The position numbers were made by a program, and so were the translations under genes. A stretch of 25,907 bases of DNA from Bacteroidales bacterium (lineage in GTDB: Bacteria; Bacteroidota; Bacteroidia; Bacteroidales; ML635J-15), in contig JAQVPT010000008.1 in the NCBI GenBank assembly GCA_028701945.1, positions 1-25,907 of the forward strand, written 5' to 3'. Shown in pieces: positions 15,169-22,319 of the stretch (within the stretch, counting starts at the first letter, position 1; the number at the start of each line of letters is the position of its first letter). The notes under the pieces are model-generated. The model was not told the DNA's origin. It saw nothing but the letters and a program-made list of their open reading frames with translations, and did not search any database.

Positions 15169-15902
15169 TGACAGAGCTATTGCAAATACGGGACTTATTG
15201 ATTGGCTACGGAGCACCTCTTACTAATCTTATTAATTTGACTGCCGAAGCTGGAGATTTTATTTGCATAGTTGGGCGAAACGGAACTGGAAAAAGTACTC
15301 TGCTAAATACTCTAGCTGGAGTAATTAAACCTTTGGAGGGGAATTGCTATATCAACGGCAAAGAGATTAATAAGATAAAACACGCAGAACGTTCACGCAT
15401 CATAAGTTATGTTACTTCTCGTCTCGATTATTATTCAAATATTAAGATATTCGATTTGGTTGCTATGGGACGTAGTCCTTACACCAATATTTTTGACAAA
15501 AAATCAGAGCAAGACAATAAAATAATACTTCAATATTTGGAGGATCTTGAAATATGCCACATTAAAGACAAGCCTCTTTATTCGGTGAGTGACGGTGAAC
15601 GGCAAAGGGCGATGATTTGCAGGGCTTTTGTTCAGGAAACACCAGTAATTCTTATGGATGAGCCAACAGCTTTTCTCGATTATTATTCAAAAAATAAATT
15701 GTTAGAAAAATTGAGTGAGTTAGCTGAAAAGAACAAAAAATGTATAGTTTTTTCTAGTCATGACCTTGAAATTGCCTTTAAATTTGTTAGTAAAATTTGG
15801 TTGTTTGATGATAATAAAGTTGAACAATTTGAGTTAAAAGATTTGAAAGCTAGAGATCGTCTTGAAGCTGCAATGTCGTTTAAATTCAGTTGTAGCGATT
15901 AG
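15168..15902 (+). CDS. ABC importer ATP-binding protein, FecE/BtuD family
   Basis: The 244-residue nucleotide-binding subunit contains Walker A GRNGTGKST, Q-loop region SYVTSRLDYYSNIK, signature YSVSDGERQRAMICRA, Walker B VILMDEPTAFLD and H-loop CIVFSSHDLEIAF. The longest open frame begins at a TTG at 15165; I prefer the ATG at 15168, which overlaps the permease stop (TGATG) and gives MTELLQIRDLLIGYG. The family powers uptake of iron-siderophores, haem or cobalamin. After the stop, a 6-bp hairpin at 15910-15929 is followed by A rather than T, so no good terminator is seen. Confidence 0.95.
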   Translation: MTELLQIRDLLIGYGAPLTNLINLTAEAGDFICIVGRNGTGKSTLLNTLAGVIKPLEGNCYINGKEINKIKHAERSRIISYVTSRLDYYSNIKIFDLVAMGRSPYTNIFDKKSEQDNKIILQYLEDLEICHIKDKPLYSVSDGERQRAMICRAFVQETPVILMDEPTAFLDYYSKNKLLEKLSELAEKNKKCIVFSSHDLEIAFKFVSKIWLFDDNKVEQFELKDLKARDRLEAAMSFKFSCSD

Positions 15903-16063
15903 TTCGAGAGTTCAGTTGATAAGCTGAACATAGAGTAATAAAAAAAAATGGTGTTAGGTGTAAAATAAAATCAGATATACAGCGTTTAAAACACTTTACG
16001 TAGCAATCTGTTAAAATAGAAATTAGCTATAAAAATAATTTATAATATTCAACGATAATAATG

Positions 16064-16071
16064 TATCTTTG
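16064..16071 (+). promoter_or_regulatory. -7 promoter element of the bamD-recN operon
   Basis: TATCTTTG is a perfect TAnnTTTG element. It lies just after an in-frame ATG at 16061 and four bases before the ATG at 16076, so the earlier ATG is unlikely to be transcribed. No TTG -33 box is obvious. Confidence 0.65.
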
Positions 16072-16075
16072 CAAA

Positions 16076-16876
16076 ATGTTAAAAAACAATAGAATATATT
16101 ACTTGGTTTTTGCCTTAATTGTGTTTATGACTTCGTCTTGCAGCGAATATCAGAAGTTAGTAAAGAGTTCTGATTATGAGTTGAAGTTTGAAAAAGCCGT
16201 GGGATACTACGAAAATGAAGATTATTATAAAGCACAGTCCTTGTTGGAGGAGTTACGGTCTATTTACCGGGGTACCGATAAAGCTGAAAAAATAAACTAC
16301 TATCAGGCATATTGCTCGTATGGTTTAGGAGAATATTCTCTCGCAGCCTATCTTTTTAAAGATTATGCACGTCAATATCCATCAAGCGAGCATGTTGAGG
16401 AGGTAGAATATCTTGCTGCATATTGTTATTATCTAATATCACCCGAAGCTTCTCTTGAGCAAACTTACACAAAAGCGGCTTTACAGGAGTTGCAACTTTT
16501 TATCGAAAAATATCCAGAATCCGATAAACGTAAAAAAGCCGATGAACTTGTTGATAAACTCCAGTATAAACTTGAGACAAAGGCTTTTAATAATGCTTAT
16601 TTATTTTATAATATAGGCGACTACAAAGCTGCGATAACTTCTTTAAAGCTTGTATTAACAGATTACCCTGATACTGATTATAGAGAAGAAATACTGTTTA
16701 CAATAATTAAGTCGTCGTTTTTACTTGCCGAAAATAGTATTGTGGCAAAGAAAAATGAAAGATATAAAAACACAATAGACGCTTATTTTTCTTTCGTTGA
16801 CAATTTCCCTAAGTCGGATAAGATTAAAGAAGCAGAGAGATTTTACAATAATTCATTAAAAATTATCGATAAATAA
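16076..16876 (+). CDS. bamD: Outer-membrane assembly lipoprotein BamD
   Basis: BamD is the TPR lipoprotein of the Bam complex that inserts beta-barrel proteins into the outer membrane. From the chosen start the protein has 266 residues, with a hydrophobic signal and lipobox TSSC (Cys22). It is followed by SEYQKLVKSSDYELKFEKAV, typical of the Bacteroidota form, and TPR-like helices (YYKAQSLLEELRSIYRGTDK, GEYSLAAYLFKDYARQYPSS, GDYKAAITSLKLVLTDYPDT). The open frame extends to an ATG at 16061, but the TATCTTTG promoter box overlaps those extra codons, so 16076 is preferred. Transcription starting about 5-7 bases past the box would give a leaderless or nearly leaderless message. It is the first gene of a five-gene operon. 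Confidence 0.9.
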   Translation: MLKNNRIYYLVFALIVFMTSSCSEYQKLVKSSDYELKFEKAVGYYENEDYYKAQSLLEELRSIYRGTDKAEKINYYQAYCSYGLGEYSLAAYLFKDYARQYPSSEHVEEVEYLAAYCYYLISPEASLEQTYTKAALQELQLFIEKYPESDKRKKADELVDKLQYKLETKAFNNAYLFYNIGDYKAAITSLKLVLTDYPDTDYREEILFTIIKSSFLLAENSIVAKKNERYKNTIDAYFSFVDNFPKSDKIKEAERFYNNSLKIIDK

Positions 16877-16877
16877 T

Positions 16878-17219
16878 ATGGACTACAAAAAATCAGAAGC
16901 ACCTGTAACAACAACCACTCGAGACATCGTTTCAATAGCCGAAAAAACAGGTAATATTTATGAGGCTGTCATTATATGTTCAAGAATGGCTAATCACATC
17001 AATGCTGAATTAAGAACAGAATTGTATGAAAAGCTAGAAGAGTTTGCGACTTACAATGATAATTTGGAAGAAGTACATGAGAATCGTGAGCAAATAGAAG
17101 TTTCAAGATATTTTGAAAAACTGCCTAAGGCGTCTTTAATATCTTTGGAAGAGTTTCTTAATGACAGGATTTATTATGCTTATCCAACACCTGAAAGTAC
17201 AGAACCGACTAGCGTTTAA
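16878..17219 (+). CDS. rpoZ: RNA polymerase omega subunit (Rpb6-type, Bacteroidota form)
   Basis: The 113-residue protein opens MDYKKSEAPVTTTTRDI, then TGNIYEAVIICSRMANHIN, the helical omega/Rpb6 core, and ends with the conserved NDNLEEVHENREQIEVSRYF, then EKLPKASLISLEEFLNDRIYY. From memory, this is the form seen across the phylum between bamD and coaBC; it differs strongly from proteobacterial omega. Omega helps assemble and stabilise RNA polymerase. It starts one base after the bamD stop and is followed six bases later by coaBC. Confidence 0.88.
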   Translation: MDYKKSEAPVTTTTRDIVSIAEKTGNIYEAVIICSRMANHINAELRTELYEKLEEFATYNDNLEEVHENREQIEVSRYFEKLPKASLISLEEFLNDRIYYAYPTPESTEPTSV

Positions 17220-17225
17220 AGAATA

Positions 17226-18425
17226 ATGTCTGATATAAAGGGAAAGAACTTTTTACTCGGCCTTACTGGCAGTATTGCTGCATATAAAGCTGCTCATTTA
17301 ACAAGGCTTCTAATAAAAGAGGGAGCCGCTGTAAAGGTTATTATGACCCCTTTAGCAAAAGAGTTTATTACGCCATTAACAATGGCAACTTTATCTCAAA
17401 ATCCTATACTTGTCGATTTCTTTGATCCTGAAAATGGAAATTGGAATTCGCATGTTGATTTAGGTTTATGGGCTGATGGTTTTATTATTGCTCCTGCAAC
17501 TGCCAATACAATGGCAAAAATGGCAAATGGTATTGCCGATAATTTGCTTCTTACGACTTATTTATCTGCAAAATGTCCTATTTTTATAGCTCCTGCAATG
17601 GATCTTGAGATGTTTAAACATCCTGCGAATAGGGATAACATGGATAAGTTAGAAAAACTAGGACATATTTTTATCGAACCTGAAGAAGGGGAACTTGCCA
17701 GTGGACTTATTGGTAAAGGGCGTTTGTCTGAACCAGAGACAATCGTTGAGCAAATAAAATCTTTTTATCAAAAAAAAAAATCACTGATCAATAAAACTAT
17801 TCTAATAACTGCTGGACCAACTTATGAGAATATTGATGCAGTTAGGTTTATTGGGAATTATTCATCAGGGAAGATGGGATATGCACTTGCCGAAGAGTGT
17901 GCCTGCAGAGGTGCAAAAGTAATTTTAATTTCAGGTCCTGTCAATATTAAACCTATTCACCAAAATATAGAACTTATTAATACTATCTCGGCAAACGAAA
18001 TGTTTGATGCCGCAATAACTAATTTTGAAAAAGTTGATGCCGCAATAATGGCTGCGGCAGTTGCAGATTTTACGCCTGAGCAAATTATTGATTCTAAAAT
18101 TAAGCGAAAAGATCAAAGTCTTATCATTGAGCTTAAACCTACGCAAGATATTGCCGGAGTGCTTGGGCGAACTAAAAAAGATAAAATCCTAGTAGGTTTT
18201 GCACTTGAAATTGAGAATGAAATTGAGAATGCAATTGGGAAACTAAATCGTAAAAATCTTGATTTTATAGTTTTAAACTCGATGAACGATAATGGTGCTG
18301 GCTTTAATGTTGATACTAATAAAATTACGATTATCGACAATAATGAACAAAAATTAGAGTTTAAAATAAAGGATAAGAATTTGGTTGCAATTGATATAAT
18401 TGATAAATTAGAGGAATATTTGTAA
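17226..18425 (+). CDS. coaBC: Bifunctional phosphopantothenoylcysteine decarboxylase / phosphopantothenate-cysteine ligase
   Basis: The 399-residue fusion joins cysteine to 4'-phosphopantothenate and decarboxylates the product, two steps of coenzyme A synthesis. The N-terminal flavoprotein (CoaC) domain, ~1-180, shows LLGLTGSIAAYKAAHLTRLL, the active-site His76 (NSHVDLG), the motif PAMDLEMF (123-130) and the flap SGLIGKGRLSEP. The CoaB domain, from ~186, shows ITAGPTYENIDAVRFIGNYS, then SGKMGYALAEE, and AAVADFTPEQ. Compared with E. coli Dfp, the Asn of PxMNxxMW is Asp and the flap Cys is Ser. I recall the same changes in other Bacteroidota, so this is probably a lineage form rather than loss of function. 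Confidence 0.95.
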   Translation: MSDIKGKNFLLGLTGSIAAYKAAHLTRLLIKEGAAVKVIMTPLAKEFITPLTMATLSQNPILVDFFDPENGNWNSHVDLGLWADGFIIAPATANTMAKMANGIADNLLLTTYLSAKCPIFIAPAMDLEMFKHPANRDNMDKLEKLGHIFIEPEEGELASGLIGKGRLSEPETIVEQIKSFYQKKKSLINKTILITAGPTYENIDAVRFIGNYSSGKMGYALAEECACRGAKVILISGPVNIKPIHQNIELINTISANEMFDAAITNFEKVDAAIMAAAVADFTPEQIIDSKIKRKDQSLIIELKPTQDIAGVLGRTKKDKILVGFALEIENEIENAIGKLNRKNLDFIVLNSMNDNGAGFNVDTNKITIIDNNEQKLEFKIKDKNLVAIDIIDKLEEYL

Positions 18426-18438
18426 AAAATATTAATAC

Positions 18439-19350
18439 ATGAAAAAAATATTATTATTATTCTTTGTTTTATTTGTTTCACTTTCGGCTTTTAATCAGGA
18501 GTTAGATTGTCGAATTCAGATAAATCATTCGAAATTACAGGGAACAACCAATGATAAACTTTTTCAATCTTTACAGCAAGGGTTATACGAGTTTATAAAT
18601 AATCAAAATTGGACAAATCATGTTTACACTCGAGACGAACGAATAGAATGTAATATTTTTATTTCAATCGAAAGTCAGATTTCGTCTGATGAGTTTAATG
18701 CTAAGATACAGGTCTCATCATCACGACCAGTTTATGGTGTTTCATACTTATCTCCTTTATTTAATCACATGGACAATAATTTTCAGTTTAAGTATGTAGA
18801 GTTTGAACCGATTGAATTTAACGAAAACACATTTACAAACAATCTAACATCTGTAATAGCCTATTACTGTTACATTATTATTGGTATGGATTATGATTCA
18901 TTTGGCTCGAGTGCTGGGACTCCTTATTTTCAAAAAGCAGAAAAGATTGTTCAAAATGCACAAGCCGCACAAGAAAAAGGTTGGAAAGCTTATGAAGACT
19001 TAAAAAATAGATATTGGTTAGTTGAGAACCTACTAAACAGTCAGTACTCATCTATGCGTGATTTTATGTACACATATCATCGCTTGGGAATGGATAAAAT
19101 GGCGGATAAACCCAATGAAGGTCGTGCGAGTATTGAGCAAGCTCTTGATGACTTAAAAAATGTTCATCGTCGTAAACCTGGGTCTTTTCTTATGACTTTA
19201 TATACAACAGCTAAGGGAGATGAAATTATAAATGTTTTTAGTGAAGGTTTCCCCGACGAAAAAGCAAGAGTTTACAACATTATGAAAGAGGTGGATCCTG
19301 CTAACTCATCAAAGTATGAGAAAATAATGAAAGAACCTATTATTGAGTAA
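18439..19350 (+). CDS. porD: Type IX secretion protein PorD (DUF4835)
   Basis: The 303-residue protein has a signal peptide (MKKILLLFFVLFVSLSAF) and then QELDCRIQINHSKLQGTT, the conserved start of DUF4835/PorD. Further landmarks are QGLYEFINNQNWTNHVY, RIECNIFISIESQIS, SSRPVYGVSYLSP, YYCYIIIGMDYDSFG, a WLVENLLNSQYSSMRDFMY region and MTLYTTAKGDEIINVFSEG. PorD is required for T9SS in Porphyromonas gingivalis, although its exact role there is unclear; it is predicted to be periplasmic or outer-membrane associated. It lies 13 bases after coaBC, and its stop overlaps the recN start by one base (TAATG). In this window it complements two T9SS-exported peptidases. Confidence 0.88.
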   Translation: MKKILLLFFVLFVSLSAFNQELDCRIQINHSKLQGTTNDKLFQSLQQGLYEFINNQNWTNHVYTRDERIECNIFISIESQISSDEFNAKIQVSSSRPVYGVSYLSPLFNHMDNNFQFKYVEFEPIEFNENTFTNNLTSVIAYYCYIIIGMDYDSFGSSAGTPYFQKAEKIVQNAQAAQEKGWKAYEDLKNRYWLVENLLNSQYSSMRDFMYTYHRLGMDKMADKPNEGRASIEQALDDLKNVHRRKPGSFLMTLYTTAKGDEIINVFSEGFPDEKARVYNIMKEVDPANSSKYEKIMKEPIIE

Positions 19351-21008
19351 TGCTCAAACAACTATTTATAAAAAACTACCTGCTTATTGATGAGATTAAG
19401 CTTGATTTCGACGCGGGCTTTTCGGTAATTACTGGCGAAACTGGTGCTGGGAAATCAATTATTTTAGGTGCAATATCATTACTTCTCGGTAAAAGGGCAG
19501 ATACTGATGTGTTATTCGATAAATCTGAAAAATGTATTGTTGAAGGTAGTTTTAATTTATCTAATCCCGCGTTAAAAGATATTTTTGATGAGGCAGATTT
19601 GGACTATGATAAAAATACAATTATTCGCCGCGAAATTCTTCCTGAAGGAAAGTCTAGAGCGTTTGTAAATGATACGCCAGTAAATCTGAGTATTCTTAAA
19701 ACGATCTCTGAAAAAATTACAAATCTGCACTCTCAACACGAAAATCTTGCACTCTCTGTTGCAGAATATAGGATGCAAATAATTGACACGACTGCTGGAA
19801 CAATTAAAACGCTTCTTGATTATCAAAAGAGTTTTGACGAATTTAAAAATAGTGTTAAGGATTTAGCGCTTGCAAAGCAAGAATTTGCAAAAGCAAAGCA
19901 AGAAATAGATTACTATCAATTTCAAACGAACCAGCTTGAAACGGCAAATCTTGATGATGAGAACGAACTTAATGAGCTAGAAGCTCAATCGTTAATGTTA
20001 GAAAATGCAGAAGAAATAAAGTCTGTATTAACAAACTCAATTAATTTGATTGACAATAATGAATTTTCAATAGATTCTTTATTGGGTGAATTGAAATCTA
20101 GTATTGTGAAAATTTCTAGCTCATATAATAAGGCTGAAGGAATTGTTGAACGAATAGATTCTATTATAATTGAGCTAAGGGACATAAATGAACAGATAGC
20201 TGACGATGCTGATAAATCGGAAATTAATCCAAGCTTGTTAGATAAAGTAAATAGTAGAATTGATTTGCTTAATAGTCTTTTGACAAAACATAATGTGCTG
20301 GATATTGAAGAGTTGAAGCAAAAATTAGTAGAATATCGCCAGTTTATTAGTATTACTGAAGAAATAGAGCAAAACATATCTAATTTAGAAGTAAGAGTGA
20401 AACAGATAACGGCTGTTTGTACAGAAAAAGCAGAAAGTCTTAGCAAGCAGAGAGTCTCAATATTTGATACGACTGAAAATTATATTGTTAATCAGTTAAA
20501 GCAACTTGGGATGCCTCATGCTGTTTTTAAAGTTCAAAATACCATCTCGGAGACATTCTCTTTAAATGGGATAGACAATATTAATTTTCTGTTTTCGGCC
20601 AATAAGTCTGTAAAACCACAAACACTTGACAAAGTTGCCTCAGGAGGAGAGTTCTCAAGGTTAATGCTAACATTAAAATCTCTGCTTATCAAAGCCTCAG
20701 GAGTTTCATGTATAATATTTGATGAGATTGACACTGGTGTTTCTGGCGAAATCGCTAGTAAAATGGGTAAGATTATGCAAGATATTGCAACTGATGCACA
20801 AGTAATTAGTATCACTCACTTACCGCAAGTTGCTGCATTGGGCAAAAATCATTTTAAAGTCTTTAAGCAAGTAATTGAAGATAAGGTCTTTACGAGCATT
20901 TCAAAGCTTAATAGCGACGATAGAATTAGCGAAATTGCTTCAATGATCAGTGGCGAGAAAATGACTGTTCAGGCAATTGAAAATGCAAAAATATTGCTTC
21001 AAAATTAA
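19350..21008 (+). CDS. recN: DNA repair ATPase RecN
   Basis: The 552-residue SMC-like protein acts in double-strand-break repair. Walker A is GETGAGKS (residues 29-36), with LLGKRAD after it and the RecN-type segment LHSQHENLAL near 125. A long coiled-coil middle (~150-370) is rich in Glu, Lys and Leu. The C-terminal half-site has signature ASGGEFSRLMLTLKSLL, Walker B IIFDEIDTGVSG and VISITHLPQVAALGKNHFKV. Length and order are normal for RecN. It is the last gene of the bamD operon. Its 3' end meets a GTAATC-type tandem array and then a convergent gene. No LexA-type operator was sought or seen, because it is not the first gene. Confidence 0.96.
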   Translation: MLKQLFIKNYLLIDEIKLDFDAGFSVITGETGAGKSIILGAISLLLGKRADTDVLFDKSEKCIVEGSFNLSNPALKDIFDEADLDYDKNTIIRREILPEGKSRAFVNDTPVNLSILKTISEKITNLHSQHENLALSVAEYRMQIIDTTAGTIKTLLDYQKSFDEFKNSVKDLALAKQEFAKAKQEIDYYQFQTNQLETANLDDENELNELEAQSLMLENAEEIKSVLTNSINLIDNNEFSIDSLLGELKSSIVKISSSYNKAEGIVERIDSIIIELRDINEQIADDADKSEINPSLLDKVNSRIDLLNSLLTKHNVLDIEELKQKLVEYRQFISITEEIEQNISNLEVRVKQITAVCTEKAESLSKQRVSIFDTTENYIVNQLKQLGMPHAVFKVQNTISETFSLNGIDNINFLFSANKSVKPQTLDKVASGGEFSRLMLTLKSLLIKASGVSCIIFDEIDTGVSGEIASKMGKIMQDIATDAQVISITHLPQVAALGKNHFKVFKQVIEDKVFTSISKLNSDDRISEIASMISGEKMTVQAIENAKILLQN

Positions 21009-21015
21009 AAAACTG

Positions 21016-21100
21016 TAATCAATTAACCAGTAATCCGTTTGTAAAATTTACTGATTACTGATTACTGCATACCTAATACCGATTACCGTTTACCGATTAC
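21016..21100. repeat. GTAATC/GATTAC short tandem array in a convergent spacer
   Basis: The spacer between recN and the next gene consists almost only of GTAATC-type words, first in one direction (TGTAATCA, CAGTAATCC) and then reversed (CTGATTACTGATTACTG, GATTACCGTTTACCGATTAC). CAGTAATC at 21028-21035 is exactly complementary to GATTACTG at 21053-21060 and again at 21060-21067, so it can form hairpins. The words are the same as in the 4074-4108 array. The array touches the stop codon of the minus-strand gene. Confidence 0.85.
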
Positions 21101-21637
21101 TCACTTCGCTGGTTTTATCGATAAAATAACTTCTAATAAGCTATCTTGCCACTTGTCATAAGCGTCACCTGTGCTAAAGAAGACTAATGTTAATATGTCC
21201 TCGTTATCAGTAATCATCAGCATTATAGTTGTTGACATTTGGTCACGTGTTCCGTCCTCGTTTACGTAATAACCATAGCCGTCGTTTGCGACAAAATTAA
21301 TTCCATTACTTTCGAAATCTGAAACATCTTCTGCCCATGTAATGTCTTCAAGTAAAGATTCGATTACTTTAAAAGCTTCATCTGCTATTACATCAATCGC
21401 ATCCTCTGCATTGGGGTCAGCTGATGCCCACATCATTGTAACGAGTCTTGCAGATTCGCCAGTGTCATTGGGAACCATACTAAAAAGTCCATCATCATTT
21501 GTTACAGTCCATTTATCAGTAGGAACACTAATCTCTACTTGTGCTTTTCCATTATCAGGAATTTTATAAGTCTTTTGAGAAAAACCTAATGTAGCACTAA
21601 ATAAAAATATGCTTAAAATCAATAGTAATTTTTTCAT
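21101..21637 (-). CDS. Secreted protein of unknown function (178 residues)
   Basis: The protein has a clear signal peptide (MKKLLLILSIFLFSATLGF, then SQ). The mature part is acidic (ADPNAEDAIDVIADEAFKV, ESLLEDITWAEDVSDFES) and contains strand-like segments (KAQVEISVPTDKWTV, LFSMVPND, IMLMITDNEDILTLVFFST) and a C-terminal helix (YDKWQDSLLEVILSIKPAK). The alternation of strands and the P-x-x-W-x-V near the start recall PsbP/DcrB-like folds, but this is only an impression and I do not recognise the family. It would be periplasmic or extracellular. The gene is monocistronic, with a TATATTTG promoter element upstream, convergent with recN and downstream of the yqeY transcript end. Confidence 0.8.
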   Translation of the reverse strand: MKKLLLILSIFLFSATLGFSQKTYKIPDNGKAQVEISVPTDKWTVTNDDGLFSMVPNDTGESARLVTMMWASADPNAEDAIDVIADEAFKVIESLLEDITWAEDVSDFESNGINFVANDGYGYYVNEDGTRDQMSTTIMLMITDNEDILTLVFFSTGDAYDKWQDSLLEVILSIKPAK

Positions 21638-21674
21638 AATTGATAGTTTTTAATTATAATTTAAAATGGTTTAA

Positions 21675-21709
21675 CAAATATATTGAAATTTTGTTTAAAT
21701 AATATCCAA
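21675..21709 (-). promoter_or_regulatory. Promoter of the 178-residue secreted protein gene
   Basis: On the minus strand TATATTTG (21675-21682) matches TAnnTTTG. A TTG at 21707-21709 lies 24 bases further up. The leader would be about 31 bases. Confidence 0.55.
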
Positions 21710-21785
21710 TTATTAGGCCATGTTTTTTTGTGAGAATATTGGAAATGTTATTTTTTAGATAATATTTTGATTGTTTTTATGTGCA

Positions 21786-21840
21786 GGTTTTGTCATGAAA
21801 TTTGTTTTCGCAAAAGCGAACAAATTTACACGCCAAAACC
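21786..21840. terminator. Long interrupted hairpin after yqeY (probable transcript end)
   Basis: The outer arms GGTTTTG (21786-21792) and CAAAACC (21834-21840) flank inner arms AAATTTG (21798-21804) and CAAATTT (21821-21827). The inner arms flank TTCGC/GCGAA around an AAAA loop, with a 2-base bulge. The structure lies 21 bases after the yqeY stop. No T run follows on either strand, so it may protect or process the 3' end rather than act as a classical terminator. Confidence 0.5.
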
Positions 21841-21861
21841 CAATTTCTCAAACCAAAACTA

Positions 21862-22308
21862 TTAATCCAAATTTTGTTTTACAATCTCTGATATTATTTT
21901 GCCTTCTGCTTTCCCAGCAAGTTTGGCGTTTACCGCTCCCATAACTTTCCCCATATCTTTCATGCCAGAGGCGTTTAACTTAACGATTGTTTCTTTTACG
22001 ACAATGCTAATCTCTTCGTGAGACATTTGTTCGGGAAGGTATTTTGAAATAATATCTGCTTGAAATATTTCTGGTTCGTATAGGTCTAATCTGTTCTGCT
22101 CCTTATAAATTTCAGCGGCATCGCGTCGTTGTTTTACAAGTTTTTGGACTATTTGAATTTCTTTTTCCTTCGTTAGTTCGGTATTTGAGGTTTCAGTTTT
22201 TGCAATTAGAAAGGCTGCTTTAACAGCTCTTAACGCTTCTAATTTTTCTTTTTCTCTGGCAATCATTGCCTTTTTTATATCTTCGTTGATTCTATCAAAT
22301 ATGCTCAT
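21862..22308 (-). CDS. yqeY: GatB/YqeY domain protein
   Basis: The 148-residue cytoplasmic protein begins MSIFDRINEDIKKAMIAREK and continues EKLEALRAVKAAFLIAKTE. It has the conserved KLVKQRRDAAEIYKEQNR, then LPEQMSHEEI and GMKDMGKVMGAVNAKLAGKA. This matches the YqeY family, which shares the tail domain of the amidotransferase subunit GatB and is thought to bind tRNA; the true role is not settled. It starts 11 bases after the ftsZ stop and is the last gene of the division cluster transcript. An interrupted hairpin follows its stop. Confidence 0.93.
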   Translation of the reverse strand: MSIFDRINEDIKKAMIAREKEKLEALRAVKAAFLIAKTETSNTELTKEKEIQIVQKLVKQRRDAAEIYKEQNRLDLYEPEIFQADIISKYLPEQMSHEEISIVVKETIVKLNASGMKDMGKVMGAVNAKLAGKAEGKIISEIVKQNLD

Positions 22309-22319
22309 TGTTATTTTAT

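Noticed and set aside
15910..15929. GTTCAG/CTGAAC hairpin as terminator of the ABC importer operon
   Set aside because: The 6-bp stem is followed by an A-rich, not a T-rich, tract on the plus strand, and on the minus strand there is no gene to terminate.
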